A stretch of 6,829 bases of DNA, from NCBI RefSeq assembly GCF_964228735.1, contig NZ_CAXRBQ010000151.1, positions 1 through 6,829 on the forward strand, in the 5' to 3' direction. Positions 1-5,506 of the stretch are shown piece after piece. The stretch is from Pontibacterium sp964228735. Lineage in GTDB: Bacteria > Pseudomonadota > Gammaproteobacteria > Pseudomonadales > Balneatricaceae. The notes under the pieces were generated by a model. It was given only the letters and a program-made list of their open reading frames with translations. It had not been told where the DNA came from and searched no databases. The position numbers and the translations under genes were made by a program. Position 1 is the first letter of the stretch; each line of letters opens with the position of its first letter.

Positions 1-1
1 C

Positions 2-1486
2 ATCAGCAAAAACACCATCAGCGAACGACTGACCCGCATCCGAGCGTTCATGCGTGCGGCTAACGCCCACCGCACCCAACTGATCAATTTCCGCCAGAGC
101 CAGGATATGCCTCGCCTTGATCGTGAGCTGACCGGTAGCAAGGGTGAACTGAGCAAGACCTTGCAGGCCCTGGTGGCCATCGATCCGAGCGCCAAACGTA
201 TCGGCCGTCTGGTGGATGATCTGATTGCCGATCTATACGGCGACAACGGTATGGTGGCGCTATATCGCGATGCCTACAACAAAAGCAACCAACTGACTAA
301 GCAACTGGCGACTACAGCGCAGCTGCAGACTGAAGCACAGGCAGTCGTTGATGCGTTTATTAACGCATCCATGAATCAGGCGGCTGAACGCAAAGCGGAA
401 GCCGATAACAGCTCCCAGATTACCGAAACCATGATTGTTGCTCTGCTCGTAGGCAATCTGGTGCTGGCGATCGTAATTGCAACGCTGACTGTTCGGAGCA
501 TCCATCAGCCTCTGTCTGCAACTGTCACTAAGCTGATGTTGTTGGCCAAAGGCGATATGCGCACCACCTTCGATGATGACCGTAAAGATGAATTTGGTGA
601 TCTGGGCCGTGCACTGAACGAGGTTGTCGCCAACCTGCACGACATTCTGGAAGAGATCGCCAATGGCTCCAAACACTTGAGTGATGTGGCTGAGAGCAAT
701 GCCATCACTAGTCGCCAGACACACAGCGCTATGGGGCAGCAGAGCGAACAGCTGACCATTACAGCCTCTGCATCTGAAGAGATGGAGTCGATGGTGCAGG
801 AAGTGAACCAGTTTGCGCAGACCACGCTTGAAGCAGTACAGAACTGTGAACAGCTGAGCCTGGATGCTGATCAGCATGTACAGCAAACCGTATCCAGTAT
901 TCGTCAGCAGGCGGATGATATCTCTAAAGCTGTGTCCCTGAGTGATCAATTGAGCCAGTACAGTAACCAGATCGGTTCGATTCTGGATACCATCGGTGAT
1001 ATCGCCCAACAGACCAACCTGTTGGCACTGAACGCTGCGATTGAGGCGGCGAGGGCAGGTGAGCAGGGTCGCGGGTTTGCGGTTGTGGCCGACGAAGTGC
1101 GCGAACTAGCGCGTCGTACCCATCACTCTACTCAAGAAATTCAGGAGATGGTGGAGAACATGCAGTCCAGTATCTCCAGCGTTGTCGATGTGATGCAGCA
1201 CAGTGTCGCGCAGACCGAGTCGTGCGTGCACTCCGCACATAGCTCCCAGGATGCGCTGATGAAGATGAAGGATGCCGTGGCAAATATTCGCAGCATGAGC
1301 ACCCACATCACCGAGGCGACCAGCCAGCAAAACCTAGCGGTTGAGGAGATGGCGCGTACTCTTGAGCAAATCAATGCGGCGGCTAGTGAAACAGCCAGCG
1401 GCGCCGAGAAAGTCTCCAATCACAGTGACGATCTATTGCAGATCTCTACCCAGCAGAAAGAGCTGATCAGCCGCTTCACTGTCTGA
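2..1486 (+). CDS. Methyl-accepting chemotaxis protein, 5'-truncated by window edge
   Basis: This is a transmembrane chemoreceptor that would pass ligand signals to the CheW/CheA kinase complex at the inner membrane. The frame is open from base 2, upstream of the first ATG at 50, so the true start and first membrane helix lie outside the window; 494 residues are visible. In order: a helical, probably periplasmic sensor part (to about 430), a transmembrane segment (about 431-496, MIVALLVGNLVLAIV...), a HAMP linker (about 503-660), and a long coiled-coil signalling domain. The near-invariant hairpin tip is at about 992-1110 (DIAQQTNLLALNAAIEAARAGEQ, then GRGFAVVADEVR). It ends in ISRFTV, with no NWETF-type CheR-binding tail. 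The ligand cannot be read from the sequence. Family assignment is very secure. Confidence 0.96.
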   Translation: MSKNTISERLTRIRAFMRAANAHRTQLINFRQSQDMPRLDRELTGSKGELSKTLQALVAIDPSAKRIGRLVDDLIADLYGDNGMVALYRDAYNKSNQLTKQLATTAQLQTEAQAVVDAFINASMNQAAERKAEADNSSQITETMIVALLVGNLVLAIVIATLTVRSIHQPLSATVTKLMLLAKGDMRTTFDDDRKDEFGDLGRALNEVVANLHDILEEIANGSKHLSDVAESNAITSRQTHSAMGQQSEQLTITASASEEMESMVQEVNQFAQTTLEAVQNCEQLSLDADQHVQQTVSSIRQQADDISKAVSLSDQLSQYSNQIGSILDTIGDIAQQTNLLALNAAIEAARAGEQGRGFAVVADEVRELARRTHHSTQEIQEMVENMQSSISSVVDVMQHSVAQTESCVHSAHSSQDALMKMKDAVANIRSMSTHITEATSQQNLAVEEMARTLEQINAAASETASGAEKVSNHSDDLLQISTQQKELISRFTV

Positions 1487-1495
1487 CCTCTTCAG

Positions 1496-1558
1496 ACCTT
1501 TGGTCCAGTTGTTTCCTAATAGGTTGCTTTGCAAGGGGAAACAACTGGTACTAAAGGT
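1496..1558 (+). terminator. Long imperfect hairpin after the chemoreceptor gene
   Basis: A perfect 12-bp inverted repeat (1505-1516 CCAGTTGTTTCC against 1537-1548) extends outward through nine more pairs (1496-1504 with 1550-1558), with one bulged T at 1549 and one G-U pair. The 20-base loop contains a small nested stem (TTGC 1524-1527 with GCAA 1531-1534). It starts 10 bases after the stop codon, which suggests 3'-end formation or mRNA stabilisation. No T-tract follows, so it is not a standard rho-independent terminator. Confidence 0.5.
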
Positions 1559-1598
1559 TAATCATTCCTGACACTACAGTTTATTAATCGCATAACCA

Positions 1599-1621
1599 TA
1601 TACTCGATCGTATCGCGTATA
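1599..1621. promoter_or_regulatory. 23-bp palindrome upstream of the YeiH-family gene (candidate operator)
   Basis: The arms are TATAC-t-CGAT (1599-1608) and ATCG-c-GTATA (1612-1621), separated by CGT. Nine of ten positions pair, with only 1604/1616 mismatched. It lies 75-97 bases before the start codon, where a promoter or operator is expected. The left arm contains TATACT, a possible -10 hexamer, but no well-spaced -35 box was found. The symmetry suits a dimeric regulator. Which protein binds is unknown. Confidence 0.4.
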
Positions 1622-1695
1622 CTTTCTCGCGCTCAACGCTGATCTGTGTCGCACGGACTTCAGCATCACGTAACATCTGAATTGGAGCACCACCT

Positions 1696-2727
1696 ATGTC
1701 CACCTCACAACCGCGAGCGTTTATGGATAAGAACGCTGTCAAAGAGTGGTTTTCGATTATTATGCCGGGGCTGTTGCTCTGCTTTGTGGTGGGTATGGCG
1801 GCCAAATTTGTCTCTGAACACTACGGTGGTCCAACCATTCTCTACGCGCTGCTGATGGGCATGTCCCTCAACTACCTATCCGAAGAGGGGCGTTGTGCTC
1901 CGGGTATCCAGTTTGCAGCCAAATCCGTACTGCGTTTTGGTATCGCCTTACTCGGTGCCCGTATTACCTTCGAACAGCTGATGGGCTTGGGTATCACACC
2001 TATTGCCATCGTACTGGTCGGCGTACCGGCAACCATCTTCTTTGGTGTGCTTTGCGGTCGCTGGATGGGGCTGAGCAAAAACCAGAGCATCCTGTCCGGT
2101 GCATCGGTGGGCATATGTGGTGCGTCCGCAGCGCTGGCCGTTTCCGCCGTACTGCCTCAGAACAAAGAGTCCGAAAAAAACCTGATCTTTACCGTGATCG
2201 GCGTGACGGCGCTTAGTACCGTAGCGATGATCGCCTATCCGCTGATCGTTACCGGCCTAAACCTGAACGCTGACGAGAGCGGTATCTTCCTGGGTGCAAC
2301 CATCCACGACGTCGCGCAGGTAGTTGGTGCGGGTTATATGATGTCCGACGAGATCGGTGACGTTGCGACCTTCACCAAACTGCTGCGGGTAGCCGCACTG
2401 GTACCTGTTGTGGTGGTGATCTCCATCCTAGTAGCCCGTCGAACTGATATGGGCACCGACGGTAAGTCTAAGCTGCCGCTGCCAGGCTTCCTCGTAGCCT
2501 TCGTGATCATCGTAACCATCAACAGTACCGTGCCGGTCCCAGAGGTAGTAACGTCCGGTATGAGCGAAATGTCCCGCTGGTGTCTGATCATCGCAATGGT
2601 GGGCTTGGGCATGAAAGCCTCGTTCAAAGAACTGGCTACCATGGGCGGGAAGCCAATTGCGCTGTTGGTAGCGGAAACTGTCTTCCTCGCTGCGCTGGTC
2701 GCACTCTGGTTGATCTGCGCACGTTAA
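1696..2727 (+). CDS. YeiH/UPF0324 family membrane protein (putative sulfate exporter family)
   Basis: This is a polytopic inner-membrane protein of 343 residues, close to the length of E. coli YeiH. Databases name the family as putative sulfate exporters, but the transported substrate is not firmly established, so sulfate or sulfite export is family-level inference. Family signatures are the glycine-rich SGASVGICGASAALAVSAVLP stretch starting at residue 134 and GATIHDVAQVVGAG at about residues 200-213. Most of the rest is hydrophobic helices, from the first one at about residues 20-36 to the last one ending near the C-terminus. The ATG at 1696 is supported by GGAG at 1684-1687 with an 8-base spacer. 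In enterobacteria yeiH sits next to the LysR gene yeiE; no regulator adjoins it here. The gene appears monocistronic, with a palindrome in its leader and a strong terminator after it. Confidence 0.9.
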   Translation: MSTSQPRAFMDKNAVKEWFSIIMPGLLLCFVVGMAAKFVSEHYGGPTILYALLMGMSLNYLSEEGRCAPGIQFAAKSVLRFGIALLGARITFEQLMGLGITPIAIVLVGVPATIFFGVLCGRWMGLSKNQSILSGASVGICGASAALAVSAVLPQNKESEKNLIFTVIGVTALSTVAMIAYPLIVTGLNLNADESGIFLGATIHDVAQVVGAGYMMSDEIGDVATFTKLLRVAALVPVVVVISILVARRTDMGTDGKSKLPLPGFLVAFVIIVTINSTVPVPEVVTSGMSEMSRWCLIIAMVGLGMKASFKELATMGGKPIALLVAETVFLAALVALWLICAR

Positions 2728-2736
2728 TTTATCTCC

Positions 2737-2765
2737 AGGGCCTGTTTCATACAGGCCCTTTCTTT
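2737..2765 (+). terminator. Rho-independent terminator of the YeiH-family gene
   Basis: A perfect 9-bp stem (AGGGCCTGT 2737-2745 with ACAGGCCCT 2751-2759) has a 5-base loop, TTCAT. A T-rich tract (TTTCTTT) follows directly. It begins 9 bases after the TAA stop and has the classic G+C-rich stem plus U-tract form. Confidence 0.93.
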
Positions 2766-3119
2766 ATCTCTCCAAAAACCCTTCCATACGTACAATCTTC
2801 AAGTCCATTTCTGACTTAATCGATAGGCTGCTGAGCGCTTAATTGCGACAAGGTAAGCGCCTAGCGCCTAAGGTCTCGACAACTGCAAAGCTGATTAGGT
2901 ACACCAGAAGTTAACTGTCGAGATTAAGGGGTTTGCTGAAGCAAGTAAGTGTGCAAGGATAGTGCATCACATTGATACATTTCCCCGGAAGGGAACGAAG
3001 TGGACGTTAAGGAAAACGTATGTACATCATCACCTTACCTTCCATTGCTTCAAATAACCTCCCGGGGATATATGTCAGAATGACGTGTTTAAACGCATCA
3101 AACTGATGTCTATTTAGGT
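2766..3119. other. Gene-free stretch with small repeats, left end of the low-GC island
   Basis: No convincing gene was found; reading frames are short, and the best (ATG at 3019, about 28 codons) matches nothing I recognise. Visible structure is a tandem GCGCCTA pair (2857-2863 and 2864-2870), a small inverted repeat GCGCTTA/TAAGCGC (2835-2841 with 2854-2860), and an inverted pair TCTCGACA/TGTCGAGA (2874-2881 with 2916-2923, 34 bases apart). Bases 2859-2872 can also pair with 3113-3126 across the region. It may hold the promoter of the downstream small gene or an eroded recombination site. No sigma-70 promoter could be assigned with confidence. Confidence 0.4.
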
Positions 3120-3126
3120 GTTAGGC
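3120..3126 (+). repeat. Integron-type core site GTTAGGC at the left edge of a candidate gene cassette
   Basis: GTTAGGC fits the integron crossover consensus GTTRRRY, where recombination joins cassettes after the G. It lies 15 bases before the start codon of the small gene. Its exact complement, GCCTAAC, overlaps that gene's stop codon at 3562-3568. In a true cassette the first six bases should complement the R'' box of the same cassette's attC, which is the case here. A 7-base motif alone is weak; the pairing and placement carry the call. Confidence 0.45.
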
Positions 3127-3129
3127 ATT

Positions 3130-3136
3130 AAGGAGG
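3130..3136 (+). promoter_or_regulatory. Strong ribosome binding site deciding the start of the small cassette gene
   Basis: AAGGAGG is a near-perfect Shine-Dalgarno sequence, 5 bases before ATG 3142. It selects that ATG over an in-frame GTG at 3118, which would overlap the GTTAGGC core site and lacks a ribosome site of its own. Confidence 0.8.
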
Positions 3137-3141
3137 TAGTC

Positions 3142-3567
3142 ATGGACAGGTTGAGTAATATCGAAATATTTAATGGCATTGCAGGAAAGGTCTTTGCAGA
3201 TCTATATTCAAGCTTTCCCGTACATTCTGCAATCAAGCTTCCTGTATATGCAGAGGAGCTTGTCGATCCCGATGACTACGACGGATACTGGCAAGTATCT
3301 GAAATAGCAGACGCTACTTTGTCTTGGTTAGTTGAGTCTGGATATATCTGGCTGGATGAAAACCAGTGTATTGATGAGGAATACCGAAAAGGTGTGCTAA
3401 CCCCTAAAGGTTTAGAGGTTTTAAAGGTCGTACCGTCGACACTCAGCCAAAATCAGTCTATTGGGGAAAAGTTGCTTGAATGCTCAAAGGGAGCTTTCAA
3501 TACCGGATTAAATGAAACCGTAAAGCAAGCAATCAGTATCGGTGCCAAAGCACTTGTAGGTGCCTAA
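3142..3567 (+). CDS. Small hypothetical protein, possible winged-helix fold, cassette-like gene
   Basis: I do not recognise this 141-residue protein as a named family. It is soluble-looking, with no signal peptide or membrane helix. Residues 7-31 read as an amphipathic helix (IEIFNGIAGKVFADLYSSFP). An acidic stretch follows (38-49), then a helix and strand pair (52-71, ending LSWLVESGYIWL) and GVLTPKGLEVLKVVP at 84-98. That order resembles a winged-helix domain, where a helix plus 'GYI' and 'LTPKG' flank the wing; this is pattern-based inference. The tail (106-141) is predicted helical and rich in A, G and K. Its G+C is about 43%, lower than the flanking genes. A strong Shine-Dalgarno site just after GTTAGGC and a stop codon inside GCCTAAC are typical of integron cassette genes. 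It could be a DNA-binding or interaction protein; no function is assigned. Confidence 0.75.
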   Translation: MDRLSNIEIFNGIAGKVFADLYSSFPVHSAIKLPVYAEELVDPDDYDGYWQVSEIADATLSWLVESGYIWLDENQCIDEEYRKGVLTPKGLEVLKVVPSTLSQNQSIGEKLLECSKGAFNTGLNETVKQAISIGAKALVGA

Positions 3568-3640
3568 CAAGCGGCTGTTGTCTGCACTACGTCGCTGGGA
3601 CTGCCTTTTCGTCGCTTCGCAACTACAAATCAGCCTCAAA
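3562..3640 (+). repeat. Candidate attC site, 5' half only (eroded)
   Basis: GCCTAAC (3562-3568) matches the attC R'' consensus RYYYAAC and is followed by AA and GCGGCTG, a typical position for the L'' box. CAGCC at 3635-3639 could pair with GGCTG (3573-3577) as a remnant of the opposite arm. No GTTRRRY box was found within about 140 bases downstream, so a complete site is absent. It is either degenerate or truncated. The right boundary given is approximate. Confidence 0.35.
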
Positions 3641-3675
3641 TCCGCCCGCAATACCCTCTAAGAGAATTTAGCTTC

Positions 3676-4161
3676 ATGCCTGAACCTGATCCAGCGAAAA
3701 TCATGACCTTTGCAACACCAGAAGACCTTGGCCAGTGGCTCAAGGTGAATCACACATCTGAAAATGAGCTATGGGTCAAAATATTTAAGAAAAAGACCGG
3801 GATTCCTAGCGTAACCTGGGATGACGTTGTGATTGAGGCACTGTGCTGGGGCTGGATCGATGGTGTTAAGAAGTCGATTGATGATCAAGCCTATCTCCAA
3901 CGAATCACGCCCAGGAAAGCTAGAAGTAATTGGTCAAAGAGGAACATAGAGCACGCAGAGCGTTTGATCAAAGAGGGCCGGATGATGGAGGCAGGCCTTG
4001 CTCAAATTCGTGCCGCCAAAGCTGATGGCCGTTGGGAAAATGCTTATACGGCAAGTGAAATGACAGTGCCGGAAGATTTCCTGGAGGCGTTGGATAGCAA
4101 GCCAAAGGCAAAAGCGTTTTTTGAAACACTAAATAAATCGAGTCGTTATGTCATCGCGTAA
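3676..4161 (+). CDS. YdeI/OmpD-associated family protein, truncated by an in-frame stop
   Basis: The visible product is 161 residues. The family is usually about 190 residues and is named for YdeI, linked to bacteriocin and antimicrobial-peptide protection; its biochemical role is unclear. Signatures are ELWVKIFKKKTG (31-42), EALCWGWIDGVKKSIDD (54-70), TPRKARSNWSKRNI (78-91) and the start of the C-terminal OmdA-like domain (about 132-161). The TAA at 4159-4161 cuts this domain, and the next 28 codons in the same frame encode the expected family tail. The first ATG of the frame is used, with only a weak ribosome site (AAGAGA near 3660). An internal ATG at 3703 is possible but would shorten the N-terminus. 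G+C is lower than in the core genes. Family call is strong; whether the shortened protein works is unknown. Confidence 0.85.
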   Translation: MPEPDPAKIMTFATPEDLGQWLKVNHTSENELWVKIFKKKTGIPSVTWDDVVIEALCWGWIDGVKKSIDDQAYLQRITPRKARSNWSKRNIEHAERLIKEGRMMEAGLAQIRAAKADGRWENAYTASEMTVPEDFLEALDSKPKAKAFFETLNKSSRYVIA

Positions 4162-4248
4162 GGGTTGTTAGGTGCAAAGAAACCCGAAACCCGACTGAGG
4201 CGATTTGAAAAATTTATGGACATGCTGGTTCGTGAAGAGAAGCCTTAG
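4162..4248 (+). pseudogene. In-frame detached C-terminal tail of the YdeI-family gene
   Basis: Directly after the TAA at 4159-4161, the same frame reads GLLGAKKPETRLRRFEKFMD and then MLVREEKP before a TAG at 4246-4248. The AKKPETR..R..KF..ML..(G/E)EK pattern is the conserved end of YdeI/OmdA proteins. With it the product would be about 190 residues, the usual family length. Relative to the family pattern 'Y-x-I-x-aromatic-R-L', the stop falls on the aromatic position and GGG on the arginine, so a TAT or TAC codon mutated to TAA would explain it. No insertion or frameshift is needed. A sequencing error cannot be excluded. Confidence 0.75.
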
Positions 4249-4273
4249 CTTGAAGCCAACCAAGACGAATAAG

Positions 4274-4331
4274 GCATAACAAAAAACGCCTGATAACGCC
4301 TACTTTGCTCCTGGAACTCGGCGTTATTTTT
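4274..4331. terminator. Hairpin between convergent genes: bidirectional terminator or attC-like site
   Basis: ATAACGCC (4293-4300) is a perfect inverted repeat of GGCGTTAT (4320-4327), with a 19-base loop and a run of five T (4327-4331), so it could end transcription of the YdeI-family gene. On the other strand, GGCGTT from the extra AACGCC copy (4285-4290) is followed by a T-run, so it could also serve the convergent LysR gene. AACGCCT occurs twice, 10 bases apart. GCATAAC (4274-4280) followed by ACGCC, with GGCGTTAT at the far end, also resembles a Vibrio-type attC of about 55-60 bp. The two readings cannot be separated by eye. Confidence 0.45.
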
Positions 4332-4451
4332 AGCATAGGAAATCCCACCCAACGGTAAGTATTCAGAGGATGCGCGTTACCTGACAGATGTCATTGATCC
4401 TTAGAATGTAAAGGAGCTTGAGAATTCAGGCCTTTCTAACGCGCAAAACCG
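4332..4451. other. Short non-coding gap between the hairpin and the LysR stop codon
   Basis: No gene, RNA or convincing repeat is visible. An AAAGGAG at about 4410 resembles a ribosome site, but the frame behind it would be antisense to the 3' end of the LysR gene and is not supported. No clear terminator lies immediately after the LysR stop. Confidence 0.4.
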
Positions 4452-5378
4452 CTAGTGCCCCAAAAGCACCCGTCGTACCCACCGACACATCGGGTCGTTG
4501 TGATAACGCTCGTGCCAGTAAAGGTTGAACTGGGTCGGTGGCAGGGTGATCTCTGATGGCAGTGGTTGGATCGTAACGTCATGCCCCTTGGCAACCATCT
4601 GCGCAATGATCTCCGGGATCGCTACAACCAAGTCGCTGGATTCACAGAAATAGGCTGCGGATGTGAAGTTAGGTAAGCGGGTCGTCAGCTGCCGGGACTT
4701 ACCCATGCCGGACATGTAAGTATCGATCATTGCAGGGCCTTCGTTGGTGATCGATACATAACCGTGACAGCACCCAAGATAGTCTTCCAACGTCATTTGC
4801 TGGCCTGCCAATCGATGGTTGCTGCTCATCATGCACACCATATTGGACTGGGCCAGTGGCATCATCCTGTATTGGTCCTGCATCACAGTCGGTACACGAC
4901 CACTTAACGAGAAGTGCACGTCACCTTCAGCCAGAAGGTCAAAATGATCTCGAGGTTCGCTACGGATATCCAGCATCATATGCGGTGCGTGCTGGCGCAA
5001 CTTTGTGAGTAATTGGGGTAAGAATGCCACCACCTCCAAATCCACCGCATACACCTTAACTCTATCCCTCGAAGTGGCCGGATCAAATGATTCCTGGGCA
5101 ACCATACGCTCAAGGTCACCCATGATCTGGTTTAATTCCGGCAGCAGGCGTTCGGCCCGCGCGCTCAAGTCGTATCCATCCAGTGTACGTACCAATAGCG
5201 GGTCGTTAAAGGCATCCCGCAGCTTCTGTAACGCGCGGCTCACCTTGGGTTGGCTCATATTGAGCTTTTCAGAGGCGCGGGTGACATGCCTCACCTCCAA
5301 CAGGGTTTGCAGGATGATCAGCAGGTTCAGATCCAGAGTTCGTAGATTCAGATTTTGCATGGCCGATATGTTTATCAT
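4452..5378 (-). CDS. LysR-type transcriptional regulator (NodD/LeuO-like subgroup)
   Basis: This 308-residue protein has the usual LysR length and layout. An N-terminal winged helix-turn-helix (recognition region about residues 33-52, VTRASEKLNMSQPKVSRALQ, then LRDAFNDPLLVRT) is followed by an effector-binding domain from about residue 107 to near the end. The opening LNLRTLDLNLLIILQTLLEVRHVTRA is typical of the NodD/LeuO/NahR-like branch. The effector is unknown. It is transcribed divergently from the flavodoxin gene across 128 bases, the classic LysR arrangement, so it probably controls that gene and itself. The start is uncertain: ATG 5378 and an in-frame ATG at 5360 (302 residues, MQNLNLRTLDLN) are both plausible, and neither has a clear Shine-Dalgarno sequence. 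Confidence 0.93.
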   Translation of the reverse strand: MINISAMQNLNLRTLDLNLLIILQTLLEVRHVTRASEKLNMSQPKVSRALQKLRDAFNDPLLVRTLDGYDLSARAERLLPELNQIMGDLERMVAQESFDPATSRDRVKVYAVDLEVVAFLPQLLTKLRQHAPHMMLDIRSEPRDHFDLLAEGDVHFSLSGRVPTVMQDQYRMMPLAQSNMVCMMSSNHRLAGQQMTLEDYLGCCHGYVSITNEGPAMIDTYMSGMGKSRQLTTRLPNFTSAAYFCESSDLVVAIPEIIAQMVAKGHDVTIQPLPSEITLPPTQFNLYWHERYHNDPMCRWVRRVLLGH

Positions 5379-5436
5379 GCATTTTATGAATTTAAGAGAC
5401 GCAGATATGCTCTTTGCACATCGATCGAGTCACAAC

Positions 5437-5478
5437 GGAACCCGCATCGAAGAGACCCCGCTCTTCTGTACCGGTTCC
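5437..5478. promoter_or_regulatory. Nested, evenly spaced palindrome between LysR and flavodoxin genes
   Basis: Four 6-bp arms form two concentric inverted repeats: GGAACC (5437-5442) with GGTTCC (5473-5478), and GAAGAG (5449-5454) with CTCTTC (5461-5466). All gaps are exactly 6 bases and everything shares one centre (between 5457 and 5458). It lies in the divergent promoter region, ending 15 bases before the flavodoxin ribosome site. It could be a LysR operator read by a multimer, or a leader-mRNA hairpin. Confidence 0.55.
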
Positions 5479-5506
5479 CTAAACGATATATACGGAGTGC
5501 AGTTAC

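Noticed and set aside
260..1009. Long open frame on the minus strand opposite the chemoreceptor gene
   Set aside because: It is fully antisense to a clearly conserved chemoreceptor, with no recognisable domain and low-complexity-like composition; it is a shadow frame.
1568..1604. CTGACA (1568-1573) and TATACT (1599-1604) as a sigma-70 promoter pair
   Set aside because: The 25-base spacing is far outside the usual 16-18, so they are not a credible pair even though each hexamer is close to consensus.
3019..3105. Possible 28-codon ORF (ATG 3019) with AAGGA upstream
   Set aside because: It is too short, has no recognisable features, and lies in a gene-free stretch where such frames occur by chance.
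4167..4173. GTTAGGT as an integron core site (fits GTTRRRY)
   Set aside because: It lies inside the conserved in-frame C-terminal tail of the YdeI-family gene, so coding sequence explains it, and no matching upstream box was found for it.
5464..5492. TATATA at 5487-5492 as a -10 box for the flavodoxin gene
   Set aside because: Transcription would then begin after or inside the ribosome site at 5494-5497, leaving no usable leader, and there is no good -35 box.
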